Positions 18,383-28,559 of a stretch of 64,000 bases of DNA are shown here, piece by piece. Origin of the DNA: Thermosipho japonicus (GTDB taxonomy: Bacteria > Thermotogota > Thermotogae > Thermotogales > Fervidobacteriaceae). The position numbers were made by a program, and so were the translations under genes. How positions within the stretch are numbered: the first letter of the stretch is position 1; each line of letters starts with the position of its first letter. The notes under the pieces are model-generated. The model was given only the letters and a program-made list of their open reading frames with translations. It searched no databases and had not been told where the DNA came from. The DNA lies in contig NZ_JACHEX010000003.1 of NCBI RefSeq assembly GCF_014201655.1, positions 1 to 64,000 on the forward strand, read 5' to 3'.

Positions 18383-19601
18383 GATTGCTCACCTCCACGG
18401 TGATTTTACTATCAAAGCCCTCAAAATTTTTTACAACCAAGTCTATCATCTCACTCGGTCTAATCCTCCAATTGAATTTTCTAATTATTTTATCTGAAAA
18501 TTTTAAGACAGATTTTTCCAAGCTTTTTGTAGGCCTTATATACATCTTAAATGGTTGTGTTCCAGTAAACTTTTGAGGAAGCATTACTCCAACATTTTTA
18601 CCTCTTACAAACTCGTATTTTACTTCCGGCAGTTTCTCACCTAATGCATATCTTGCTGCATGCATTCCAGCAATCTTTCCTTCGTCGTATACAAAATCAA
18701 CCAAATCATGTATTGCAACGTTATTACCTGCCGCAAAAATCCATTCAACACTTGTTCTCATATAATCATCTACAACTGGTCCTCTATTTATTGGATCCAT
18801 TTCAACAAAGTTTTCAATTAATTCATTTTGTGGAATTAGGCCAACAGATGTTACTAACGTATCAACTTTAATAACCTTTTCAGTTCCAGCAATTGGTTTT
18901 CTATTTTCATCTACTTTTGCAATAACCACCTCAGATAGTCTTTCTTTTCCATGGATTTCAATTACTGTATGGCTTAGCCACAACGGTATATTAAAGTCTT
19001 CAAGACATTGTACAACGTTTCTAATAAGGCCACCTGGCTCAGGCATTATTTCTACAACACCCACAACATCCATGCCCTCTATCTTTAACCTTCTTGCCAT
19101 AATAAGGCCAATGTCTCCAGAACCAACTATTAAAACCTTTTTACCTGGAAGCCTGTTGTATATATTTACCATCTTTTGTGCAACTCCCGCTGTATAAATA
19201 CCAGCAACTCTGGAACCTGGTATTCTAAGGGAATTCAAAGGTCTCTCTCTTGCTCCTGTACTCATAACAAGAGCTTTTGGTTCAAATACAATTATCCCAT
19301 CTTCTGAAAGGGTAATTACTTCTCTTGTGTCAGGTTTAATCTCTAAAACTGTAAAATTAGACCTTATTACATCCTCTTTTAATTCTTCCCAGAGTCGTTC
19401 CATAAATTCAGGTCCAGTAAGTTCCTCTTTAAATACATGAAGCCCAAAACCATTGTGAATACATTGGTTTAAAACGCCACCAGTACTTCTATCTCTTTCT
19501 AGCAAAACTGTCTTTGCACCACTTTCGGTTGCAGAAATTGCTGCAGCAAGCCCTGCTGCACCTCCACCTACTATCAAAACATCTACTTTTTCCCTTCTCA
19601 T
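18375..19601 (-). CDS. FAD/NAD(P)-dependent oxidoreductase, glp operon
   Basis: About 408 residues. I start at ATG 19601, which overlaps the glpA stop as ATGA behind GGTGAG. Two dinucleotide-binding folds are visible: VDVLIVGGGAAGLAAA at the N-terminus for FAD and VLIVGSGDIGLIMARR near residue 150 for NAD(P)H. An LNQCIHNGFG segment holds a Cys. The architecture is of the pyridine nucleotide-disulfide oxidoreductase type. Sandwiched between the GlpA-like dehydrogenase and the DUF1667 protein, it probably passes electrons from glycerol-3-phosphate oxidation to a carrier such as NAD(P) (inference). Confidence 0.85.
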   Translation of the reverse strand: MRREKVDVLIVGGGAAGLAAAISATESGAKTVLLERDRSTGGVLNQCIHNGFGLHVFKEELTGPEFMERLWEELKEDVIRSNFTVLEIKPDTREVITLSEDGIIVFEPKALVMSTGARERPLNSLRIPGSRVAGIYTAGVAQKMVNIYNRLPGKKVLIVGSGDIGLIMARRLKIEGMDVVGVVEIMPEPGGLIRNVVQCLEDFNIPLWLSHTVIEIHGKERLSEVVIAKVDENRKPIAGTEKVIKVDTLVTSVGLIPQNELIENFVEMDPINRGPVVDDYMRTSVEWIFAAGNNVAIHDLVDFVYDEGKIAGMHAARYALGEKLPEVKYEFVRGKNVGVMLPQKFTGTQPFKMYIRPTKSLEKSVLKFSDKIIRKFNWRIRPSEMIDLVVKNFEGFDSKITVEVSNLD

Positions 19602-21034
19602 GCTCTCACCTTGCCATCCATGATCCAAGAATTTTTTGAATTAAGCTTAACTTCTTCCATTGGTATATTTAGCTCCCTAGAGATTATCTCCACAATCTTC
19701 AAACTACAAAAACCTCCTTGGCACCTTCCAAAAGATGCTCTTGTTCTAAATTTTACTCCATCAAGTGTTCTAGCACCCCTTCTTATAGCTTCAACAATTT
19801 CAGCTTCTGAGACATTATTACAGAAACAAACCGTTCTTCCATATTTTGGATCCTTCTTCACAAGTTCTTCCCACTCTTTTAAACTTACATCCCTTATATT
19901 AGTAATTCTCTTTCTATAAGGATTGAAATCTTTCTTTTTTGAAAGGTTAATTTTTAGCTGATCCTGCAAAATATCTTCTACCACATATTTTGCAAAAGAA
20001 GGTGCTGCAGTAAGACCTGGTGATCTTATCCCTGCTACATTAACAAATCCCCAAACTTTTGTAGCAGATATTATAAAATCTTTTTCTTTGGTTTCTGGTC
20101 TAAGGCCAGCAAATGTTTTTACTGTATATGAAAGTTCCACTTTTGGAATAAGTCTTTTTGATTTTTCATATACCTCTTGCAATCCTTCAGGTGTCGTACC
20201 AAGATCGTACTTCATACTCTTTGGAAGGTCTTTCGCATTTGGACCTAACAGTATTCCACCATCTACTGTTGGAACAACAAGTATCCCTTTTGATTTTTTC
20301 GTTGGTGTAGGAAATACAACCGTATTCACAAGTCCTTTCAATTTTTTATCAAGTAGTATATATTCACCTTTTCGCGGAAAAATTTCAAAATCACCAACAC
20401 CAGCCATCTTAGCTATTTCATCTGCAAAAAGACCAGCTGCGTTAATAACAACATCTGCTTCATATTCCCCTTTGTTGGTTATAACTTTTGACACCTTTTG
20501 ATTCTTTGTTTGAATATCTAAAACCTCTTCTTCAAGGTGCAAAATTGCACCATTTTCAACAGCGTTTTCAATAGCTGCTATTGCAACCTCCCAAGGTTCA
20601 GTAATTCCTGCACTTTTACAATAAAGTGCCGCAATTGCTTCGTCGCTTATATTCGGTTCAACCTTTTTCAATTCACTCTTTTCAAGAATTTCTAGATCAT
20701 CAACTCCGTTTTTTTTGCCACGCTCTTTCAACTCTTTTAAATAATTTATATCTTCTTCTTTAAAAGCAACAACAAGAGATCCAACTCTTTCAAAGTCAAA
20801 GTCAAGCTCTTTAGAAAGTTCATCATAAAGACGGTTACCTTTTGCAGCAAATTTTGCCCTAACACTTTGAGGTGGATCATCATATCCACCATGAACTATT
20901 GCAGAATTTGCTTTTGTCACACCCCAACCAATATCTGGGGCTTTTTCCAAAACATGAACTTCACAGTCATATTTTGAAAGTTCTCGCGCTACAAGACTAC
21001 CCGAAATCCCCGCACCAATAACAAAAACTTTCAT
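19598..21034 (-). CDS. glpA: FAD-dependent glycerol-3-phosphate dehydrogenase with C-terminal BFD-like [2Fe-2S] domain
   Basis: About 478 residues. ATG 21034 is chosen because GGAGGTG lies six bases upstream and the FAD fold (MKVFVIGAGISGSLVAREL) begins there. The DAO domain runs to about 370, including the substrate-region signature ANSAIVHGGYDDPP. The last 90 residues form a BFD-like ferredoxin domain with cysteines VCFCNN and GRCQGGFC. It oxidises glycerol-3-phosphate to dihydroxyacetone phosphate. Its stop codon overlaps the next gene. The leader contains a terminator that GlpP could bypass. It is first in the operon. Confidence 0.9.
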   Translation of the reverse strand: MKVFVIGAGISGSLVARELSKYDCEVHVLEKAPDIGWGVTKANSAIVHGGYDDPPQSVRAKFAAKGNRLYDELSKELDFDFERVGSLVVAFKEEDINYLKELKERGKKNGVDDLEILEKSELKKVEPNISDEAIAALYCKSAGITEPWEVAIAAIENAVENGAILHLEEEVLDIQTKNQKVSKVITNKGEYEADVVINAAGLFADEIAKMAGVGDFEIFPRKGEYILLDKKLKGLVNTVVFPTPTKKSKGILVVPTVDGGILLGPNAKDLPKSMKYDLGTTPEGLQEVYEKSKRLIPKVELSYTVKTFAGLRPETKEKDFIISATKVWGFVNVAGIRSPGLTAAPSFAKYVVEDILQDQLKINLSKKKDFNPYRKRITNIRDVSLKEWEELVKKDPKYGRTVCFCNNVSEAEIVEAIRRGARTLDGVKFRTRASFGRCQGGFCSLKIVEIISRELNIPMEEVKLNSKNSWIMDGKVRA

Positions 21035-21055
21035 ACCAACACCTCCAAACAAAAA

Positions 21056-21087
21056 AGCCATATGCCAGGTCTTTCTGGCATATGGCT
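21056..21087 (-). promoter_or_regulatory. Leader terminator/antiterminator of the glp operon (probable GlpP target)
   Basis: A long hairpin, AGCCATATGCCAG paired with CTGGCATATGGCT around a six-base loop, is followed on the minus strand by TTTTTTG. It sits only 22 bases before the glpA start and about 45 bases after the -10 box. A terminator inside a leader, with glpP as last gene of the same operon, reproduces the known Bacillus glpD arrangement. Confidence 0.8.
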
Positions 21088-21132
21088 TCTCCATCATCTC
21101 TTAAGCCTGCGCTTTATTTACTTTCACAAAGT

Positions 21133-21138
21133 ATTATA
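21133..21138 (-). promoter_or_regulatory. -10 box of the glp operon
   Basis: TATAAT on the minus strand is preceded by TGTGA (an extended -10-like context). No good -35 box is seen. Transcription from here passes through the leader terminator. Confidence 0.6.
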
Positions 21139-21163
21139 TCACAAACATGAAAAATTTTTTAAA

Positions 21164-22651
21164 TTACTTATTTTTGTTTCTGGATTTCATATCATAGAGT
21201 AGTTTATCTGCCAATCTATAAGATTCTGAAAAATTGCTAAATTTAACTATGCCGTATGAAAAATCAAGATTAATAATCTTTATTAAAAGTTTTCTAAGTC
21301 TTTCAACAAAACTTTCAGGATCATCTAAATTAACAATTAAAGCAAACTCATCTCCACCAAGCCTTATAAATAGATCTTCTTCTCTAATGTTTTCTCTGAT
21401 TAATTTTGAAAATTCAACAAGAACTTTATCACCTTTATCATGCCCAAATTTATCATTTAATTTTTTAAAATCATTAAGATCAATCAGAACAAAGAAGCCT
21501 TCAATATTTGAATTATCTAGCTTTTCCAGAATGTTTCTGTTATAAGCTTTTGTCAATGGATCTATATATCTTGAATTGGAAATTTCGTTTGTTTCAACAA
21601 GCACCTTCTCAAACTCATCAGTTAACATTAAAATAACTGAAATTGATAAGAAAGCTGATCCATAACCTGTCAAAAACTCTTGGAAATGGTAAGATCTTAC
21701 GTACAAAAAATAAAGAATAATATGAATATAGGAAAATACTATAAAAAATGTAGCAAAATATAATTTGTCTATTTTTAAATACAAAACATCAAAAATCACA
21801 TAAAACAGAACAACAAGCATTAACATATTTGAAACTGTCGAAAACTTAGCATAATCATTTAAATTAAATGAAAAGATCGGAAAAATGGAAGCAAAAATCA
21901 CATACCAAATAAGCCATTTTGTTCTAAATCTTTTTAATTTATATTTTTCAAGAGCAGCTATATAAAATAGCGAAGAAAAATATGCAGAAATCAAAAATAT
22001 CTTTTTAAAAATCAAAAAGGTAATTTCATTAAAATGAAAAGTTCTAACTTGATAATCAAATAACGCTATAGCTGTTAAAATTAAAAACAAGCCAAATAGA
22101 TCGTAAGAATGACTTATCTGTTTTGCTTTTAACAAATAACCTAAAAAGAAAGATATTATCCCTGCAACAAAAGAAATTCCAATTGAAATGATGTAAAAAT
22201 CATGCCTTAGAAAATTTTGAAAGTTTTGATATCTCAAAGCATTTATTCTATCTGTCAAAAAGGGAAATCTTGGCAGTCCTGCATCGTATAAACCAAAAAT
22301 TTCAATTTTTAATATATTTTTATTTGAGCTTAAATTTTTTAGCGGAACAACATACGCATAACTCCAAATATTACCTGTCTTTGTTCCATAAGAATATATT
22401 TCTTCTCCATTAAGATATACTCTAAACAAATTGCCAATAACTTTTGGAATAACAAGGGTATCAAAATTAGTATCACCAAACTCAGTAACATAAACACACG
22501 TACTAGGCTTATCAAGCAAAATTTGATCTGGAACCTTTTGATTCCAGTTATTTAAAACATATTTATCTTTTACAAAATTACCATTAATCAATATACCTAA
22601 CACTACAAACGTAAAAAGTGCAATAATAAGGTTCTTAACAATCTTTTTCAT
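21164..22651 (-). CDS. Membrane-bound diguanylate cyclase with extracytoplasmic sensor (GGDEF)
   Basis: 495 residues. An N-terminal membrane anchor is followed by an extracytoplasmic beta-rich domain of about 120 residues (FRVYLNGEEIYSYG), then about six or seven membrane segments (about 150-340) and a GGDEF domain. The arrangement resembles 7TMR-DISM receptors. The catalytic motif RLGGDEFALI is intact, preceded by REED at the position of the RxxD product-inhibition site. It should make cyclic di-GMP in response to an external cue. It has a clear paralogue at 40146-41597 with the same layout. Confidence 0.87.
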   Translation of the reverse strand: MKKIVKNLIIALFTFVVLGILINGNFVKDKYVLNNWNQKVPDQILLDKPSTCVYVTEFGDTNFDTLVIPKVIGNLFRVYLNGEEIYSYGTKTGNIWSYAYVVPLKNLSSNKNILKIEIFGLYDAGLPRFPFLTDRINALRYQNFQNFLRHDFYIISIGISFVAGIISFFLGYLLKAKQISHSYDLFGLFLILTAIALFDYQVRTFHFNEITFLIFKKIFLISAYFSSLFYIAALEKYKLKRFRTKWLIWYVIFASIFPIFSFNLNDYAKFSTVSNMLMLVVLFYVIFDVLYLKIDKLYFATFFIVFSYIHIILYFLYVRSYHFQEFLTGYGSAFLSISVILMLTDEFEKVLVETNEISNSRYIDPLTKAYNRNILEKLDNSNIEGFFVLIDLNDFKKLNDKFGHDKGDKVLVEFSKLIRENIREEDLFIRLGGDEFALIVNLDDPESFVERLRKLLIKIINLDFSYGIVKFSNFSESYRLADKLLYDMKSRNKNK

Positions 22652-22728
22652 ATCCCCACACCAGTGAACATTTTCTAAATTTTAAAAGTCAAAACAAACG
22701 AAAACAATGCCACGTTCAAATAAAAGTT

Positions 22729-22750
22729 TGGGAGCCTACATCGGCTCCCA
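22729..22750 (-). terminator. Hairpin after tRNA-Leu(CAA)
   Basis: A perfect stem TGGGAGCC / GGCTCCCA directly follows the tRNA on the minus strand. The T-tail is weak (AAACTTTTA). Confidence 0.6.
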
Positions 22751-22755
22751 TTTTT

Positions 22756-22844
22756 TGGTGCCGAGGGCGGGACTCGAACCCGCATGGGGCGTCAACCCCA
22801 GTTGATTTTGAGTCAACCGCGTCTCCCAATTCCGCCACCTCGGC
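22756..22844 (-). tRNA. tRNA-Leu (CAA)
   Basis: Class II tRNA. Acceptor GCCGAGG / CCTCGGC, CCA encoded, long variable arm, anticodon loop CTCAAAA giving CAA (reads TTG). Confidence 0.93.
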
Positions 22845-22866
22845 ATAGACTAATATCACGTTAAAT

Positions 22867-22894
22867 ATTTTAACATATAAATCTAGTATGTCAA
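22867..22894 (-). promoter_or_regulatory. Promoter of tRNA-Leu(CAA)
   Basis: TTGACA (22894-22889), a 16-bp spacer and TAAAAT (22872-22867) on the minus strand, 22 bp before the tRNA. Confidence 0.8.
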
Positions 22895-23000
22895 TAACCA
22901 GAAGGTTAATTACTGTGAAAAAAAGACTAAACATAATAGAAACAATTCAGTTTTATTAATATGATAAAATTAGAATGAATTAATTTAAGGAGGCAAAAGG

Positions 23001-24224
23001 ATGGCTCAAAAGTTTTGTTCATTCTGTGGAAGATCGGCTGATAAAGTAGAAAAACTTATCGCCGGACCCGGAAATGTATATATATGTAACGATTGTGTTG
23101 ATATCTTTCATGATATTCTAAGTGAAGAAAAAAGAAATTTTTCTCCAAAAAAAGACAAGAAAAATCTTCCAAAACCGTCTCAAATAAAGGCAGAACTAGA
23201 TAAGTATGTGATCGGGCAGGAAAGAGTTAAAAAAATCCTGTCAGTTGCCGTTTATAACCACTACAAACGTGTATTTTCTGATATTGATTTTGACGATGTT
23301 GAAATCGAAAAATCAAATGTTATACTAATAGGACCAACCGGCAGTGGTAAAACTCTTCTTGCAAGAACACTTGCAAAAATCTTGGATGTTCCGTTTGCAA
23401 TTGCAGATGCAACCCCACTTACTGAGGCCGGCTATGTTGGAGAAGACGTAGAAAATGTTATACTAAGGCTTCTCGAAGTTACAAACTTTGATATAGAACG
23501 CGCACAATACGGTATCATATATATCGATGAAATCGACAAAATTGCAAGGAAATCACCAAATCCATCTATTACAAGAGATGTTTCAGGAGAAGGAGTTCAA
23601 CAAGCACTATTGAAAATAGTTGAAGGAACTATTGCAAATGTTCCACCACAAGGTGGAAGAAAACATCCGTATCAAGAATTCTTAAAAGTTGATACATCAA
23701 ACATTCTATTTATCGTTGGAGGAGCATTTGATGGAATTGAAGAAATAATAAAAAGAAGAATTCAAAGCAGTGCCCTTGGTTTTAATGCCCCTGTAAAAAG
23801 TAAAAAGGACATGAGGCTGGGGGAAATTCTTTCTCACGTAACTCCTGAGGATTTAGTACAATACGGCCTCATCCCAGAATTTGTTGGAAGATTTCCTGTA
23901 ATTGGAGCATTGGAAGATTTAACAGAAGATGATATGGTAAGAATATTGACTGAACCTAAAAATGCAATTTTAAAACAATACAAAAAATTATTCCTTCTTG
24001 ATAACGTAGAACTTGAAGTAACTGAAGAAGCATTACGTGCAATCTCAAGAAAAGCTTTAGAGAGAGGAACTGGCGCAAGGGCACTAAAAAGCGTTTTTGA
24101 GGAAGTTATGATCGACGTAATGTTTGAGCTTCCTGATTTAAATAACATCGAAAAGGTTATCGTCACTGAAGAATGTGTAACTAACAAAGAAAAACCACAG
24201 CTTGTAATGAAGGAGTCAGCATAG
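23001..24224 (+). CDS. clpX: ATP-dependent Clp protease ATPase subunit ClpX
   Basis: Unfolds tagged proteins and feeds them to ClpP. 407 residues. The N-terminal zinc-binding domain shows CSFCG and CNDC pairs (about 6-35). The AAA+ domain has Walker [12 protein letters not shown] (about 113), Walker [11 protein letters not shown] (about 173), the pore loop AGYVGEDVE, and the C-terminal sensor GTGARALKS. An AAGGAGG ribosome-binding site precedes the ATG. The next gene, tsaD, begins immediately after the stop codon. clpP is not adjacent. Confidence 0.97.
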   Translation: MAQKFCSFCGRSADKVEKLIAGPGNVYICNDCVDIFHDILSEEKRNFSPKKDKKNLPKPSQIKAELDKYVIGQERVKKILSVAVYNHYKRVFSDIDFDDVEIEKSNVILIGPTGSGKTLLARTLAKILDVPFAIADATPLTEAGYVGEDVENVILRLLEVTNFDIERAQYGIIYIDEIDKIARKSPNPSITRDVSGEGVQQALLKIVEGTIANVPPQGGRKHPYQEFLKVDTSNILFIVGGAFDGIEEIIKRRIQSSALGFNAPVKSKKDMRLGEILSHVTPEDLVQYGLIPEFVGRFPVIGALEDLTEDDMVRILTEPKNAILKQYKKLFLLDNVELEVTEEALRAISRKALERGTGARALKSVFEEVMIDVMFELPDLNNIEKVIVTEECVTNKEKPQLVMKESA

Positions 24225-26127
<1,903 letters not shown>

Positions 26128-26153
26128 TTATATCAAACTCCTTTTAGTTAAAC

Positions 26154-26179
26154 TCCTTAGGGGAAACTCCCCCTAAGGA
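26154..26179 (-). terminator. Hairpin after hflC
   Basis: A perfect stem TCCTTAGGGG / CCCCTAAGGA lies immediately past the hflC stop on the minus strand. The T-tail is poor. Confidence 0.6.
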
Positions 26180-26180
26180 A

Positions 26181-27035
26181 TTATTTTACCTCAAAAATAT
26201 ACTTAAATATCTCTAGATCTTTTCCAAAAATCACCGTTCCATTGTTTAGTATTGTATCATATGCACTTAAACTTCTCCAAAGTTCAAAAAATTCTGGGTT
26301 AGTCTGATATGCAAGTGCATAAATTCTAGTAGCGCTTGCCTCCCCATCTCCTCTAATTTTTTCTGCTTGACTTTGCGCCTGTGCCAATATAACGGTAACA
26401 TTTTTATCAGCTTCAGCCCTTATTTTTTGTGCTTCTTTTTGACCTTCTGCTCTGATTTGTGCTGCTATACTATATCTTTCCGCTTTCATTCTCTCATATA
26501 CTGCACTTACATTCTCAGATGGTAAATCTGCATGTTTTACCCTAACATCTACTATTTCTATTCCAAAGTTTTCAAGATCAGCTCTTGAAAGAGTTGTTAC
26601 CTCTTTCAAAAAACTTTCTCTTTTGTCTGATATAATCTCATCAAAAGAGTGTTTTGCAAAGACATTTCTGATATTCGAGTATACTATATCATCTATCCTT
26701 GATTCAGCAAGACCAATTGTTTTCATTGTCTCAATAAATTTCTTTGCATCGACTATTTTCCATAGAGCATATGTATCAACTATCAATGTCTTTTTATCTA
26801 ACGTGATAATTTTTTCCGGCTCGATATCATATAGAAGTATTCTTTTTTCAAACTTTACAACGTTATCTACAAACGGAGTTCTAAAATGTATGCCTGGCGT
26901 TGAATATGTATTTACTATCTGTCCAAACCTTAAGACTACAGCCTGTTGAGTTTGATCAACAACAAACATTGAAAGTGTTAAAAATATAATAGCGATTAGT
27001 AAAATTACTGATATCGTTATTATTTTGGCTTTCAT
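26181..27035 (-). CDS. hflC: HflC, SPFH-domain membrane protease modulator
   Basis: 284 residues. One N-terminal membrane anchor (ITISVILLIAIIFLTLSMFVV), then an SPFH/band-7 domain starting VDQTQQAVVLRFGQI, a long Ala/Gln/Glu-rich coiled coil (AAQIRAEGQKEAQKIRAEAD) and a C-terminal WRSLSAYDTI segment typical of HflC. With HflK it forms a membrane cage around the FtsH protease. The start overlaps the hflK stop by 4 bp (ATGA). Confidence 0.94.
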   Translation of the reverse strand: MKAKIITISVILLIAIIFLTLSMFVVDQTQQAVVLRFGQIVNTYSTPGIHFRTPFVDNVVKFEKRILLYDIEPEKIITLDKKTLIVDTYALWKIVDAKKFIETMKTIGLAESRIDDIVYSNIRNVFAKHSFDEIISDKRESFLKEVTTLSRADLENFGIEIVDVRVKHADLPSENVSAVYERMKAERYSIAAQIRAEGQKEAQKIRAEADKNVTVILAQAQSQAEKIRGDGEASATRIYALAYQTNPEFFELWRSLSAYDTILNNGTVIFGKDLEIFKYIFEVK

Positions 27036-27961
27036 TTTGTATCACCACCAATCAAATCGTTAACATTCAAGAGTTTTATTGTACCACTATCATCAAGAAC
27101 AAAAATATTTTTTGTACTTGAAAATACCGATTGTAATTTCTCAAGAATCAATCTTTTTTTGGTTATTTCAGGTGCTATTTCATATTCTTTTAAAACGCTT
27201 AAAAATCTCTGTGTTTCACCTTGGGCTTCAAGTATCTTCTTTTGAGCATAAGCTTCGGCTTCTCTCAAAATCTTTTCCGCTTGACCTTGGGCTTTTGGAA
27301 TAACATCGTTTGCATACTTTGTCGCCTCATTTATAAACCTTTCCTTATCTTGCTTTGCATTGTTTACATCATCAAATGCAGCAACAACCTGATCAGGTGG
27401 TGCAACCTCTTGCAAATATACCTTGTTAATTAGTATACCCGAATCGTAGCTATCTAATATCTCCTGAACTTTCTCTGCAGTCTCAAGAGCTATTTTATCC
27501 CTCTCAACAGTTAAAACATCGTCAATAGTTCTTACTGCAATTCTTTCCCTTAAAACAGACTCTGTTGTAAACCTTACTAGCTCTTTTCCATTTATAACAT
27601 TAAACGCAAATTTTACAGGATCCTTTATTCTATACTGAACTGCTGCTTCAACACTAATGATATTTCCATCGCCTGTTAACATTAGCGCTTCTTCATTTAC
27701 AGTTCTGTATGAAATTTTTCCATAGCTTTCAATAGTTCTAAAACCTATCTCTTCCTTTCTAATAGTCTCAACATCTACTATTACGTGAGACTGGAATGGA
27801 TAGGGAAGATGAAAATGCATACCAGGACCTGTCGAATGTGTATATTTTCCAAAAGTTTTAATAAGTGCAACTTCAGATGGGCCAACTTGATAAATACCTG
27901 TTGACAAATAAATTAAAATGATAATTACTAGAACAAGCCAACCAATTAATTTCTTCCACAT
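27032..27961 (-). CDS. hflK: HflK, SPFH-domain membrane protease modulator
   Basis: About 309 residues. I start at ATG 27961, seven bases after GGAGGTG; one further upstream in-frame codon is TTG. One N-terminal membrane helix precedes the band-7 domain (YQVGPSEVALIKTFGKYTHSTGPGMHFHLPYPF, split here as YQVGPSEVALIKTFG and GPGMHFHLPYPF). A coiled coil with NEATKYANDVIPKAQGQAEK follows. It works with HflC on FtsH; ftsH is not in the window. Confidence 0.94.
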   Translation of the reverse strand: MWKKLIGWLVLVIIILIYLSTGIYQVGPSEVALIKTFGKYTHSTGPGMHFHLPYPFQSHVIVDVETIRKEEIGFRTIESYGKISYRTVNEEALMLTGDGNIISVEAAVQYRIKDPVKFAFNVINGKELVRFTTESVLRERIAVRTIDDVLTVERDKIALETAEKVQEILDSYDSGILINKVYLQEVAPPDQVVAAFDDVNNAKQDKERFINEATKYANDVIPKAQGQAEKILREAEAYAQKKILEAQGETQRFLSVLKEYEIAPEITKKRLILEKLQSVFSSTKNIFVLDDSGTIKLLNVNDLIGGDTK

Positions 27962-27981
27962 CAAACCACCTCCAAATAAAT

Positions 27982-28008
27982 AAATGGGGGATCTATTTCC
28001 CCCATTTA
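27982..28008 (-). terminator. Terminator after rubrerythrin
   Basis: The stem AAATGGGGG / CCCCCATTT is followed on the minus strand by ATTTATTT, ending the rodA-to-rubrerythrin run. Confidence 0.75.
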
Positions 28009-28024
28009 TCTTAAAACTTAATAA

Positions 28025-28531
28025 TTAAAATTCAACAAATTTATCTTTTGGGGCACCACATACAGGACATTTTTCTGGTGCTTCATCTTCTACTGTATAT
28101 CCACAAACTGGACAGATATAAATTTTTTCTGCTGGATAATCCTCACCTTTTTCAACTAATTCTTTTGCTTTTTTGTACATATCCGCATGTATTTTTTCTG
28201 CCTCCAATGCAAAGTGCGTACTTCTAACGGCATCTTTTTCATCTTGAAATTCTGCAGCATTTTTATAGACTGGATACATTTCTTCAATTTCAAAAGTTTC
28301 TCCATCAATACAACTTTGAACATTATCCTTCATATCATCAGAAAGTTTTTTCAAAACTTTAAAATGATTCTTTGCATGAACATACTCTGCATATGCAATT
28401 GCTTTAAAAAGCTTTGAAAGTTTTATAAGCCCCTTTTTTTCTGCCTCTTCTGCAAATATTAAATATTTCATATGCGCCATAGATTCTCCAGCAAAAGCTG
28501 CTTCTAAAAATTGTTTTGTCATTTCACGCAT
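28025..28531 (-). CDS. Rubrerythrin
   Basis: 168 residues. ATG 28531 is used because the longer frame starts with a GTG that is itself part of the GGAGGTG ribosome-binding site. The N-terminal four-helix di-iron domain has the ligand pattern EAAFAGESMAHMKY, AIAYAEYVHAKNHF and HFALEAEKIHADMY. The C-terminal rubredoxin domain has CPVCGYTV and CPVCGAPKDKF (Fe(SCys)4). It reduces hydrogen peroxide in anaerobes using NAD(P)H via rubredoxin-type donors. It lies 28 bp after glyS. Confidence 0.94.
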   Translation of the reverse strand: MREMTKQFLEAAFAGESMAHMKYLIFAEEAEKKGLIKLSKLFKAIAYAEYVHAKNHFKVLKKLSDDMKDNVQSCIDGETFEIEEMYPVYKNAAEFQDEKDAVRSTHFALEAEKIHADMYKKAKELVEKGEDYPAEKIYICPVCGYTVEDEAPEKCPVCGAPKDKFVEF

Positions 28532-28559
28532 ATTTTTCACCTCCCCATTTGTTATTATA

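Noticed and set aside
20088-20501. 137-codon plus-strand frame inside glpA
   Set aside because: Lies entirely within the well-supported glpA coding sequence and lacks a start signal.
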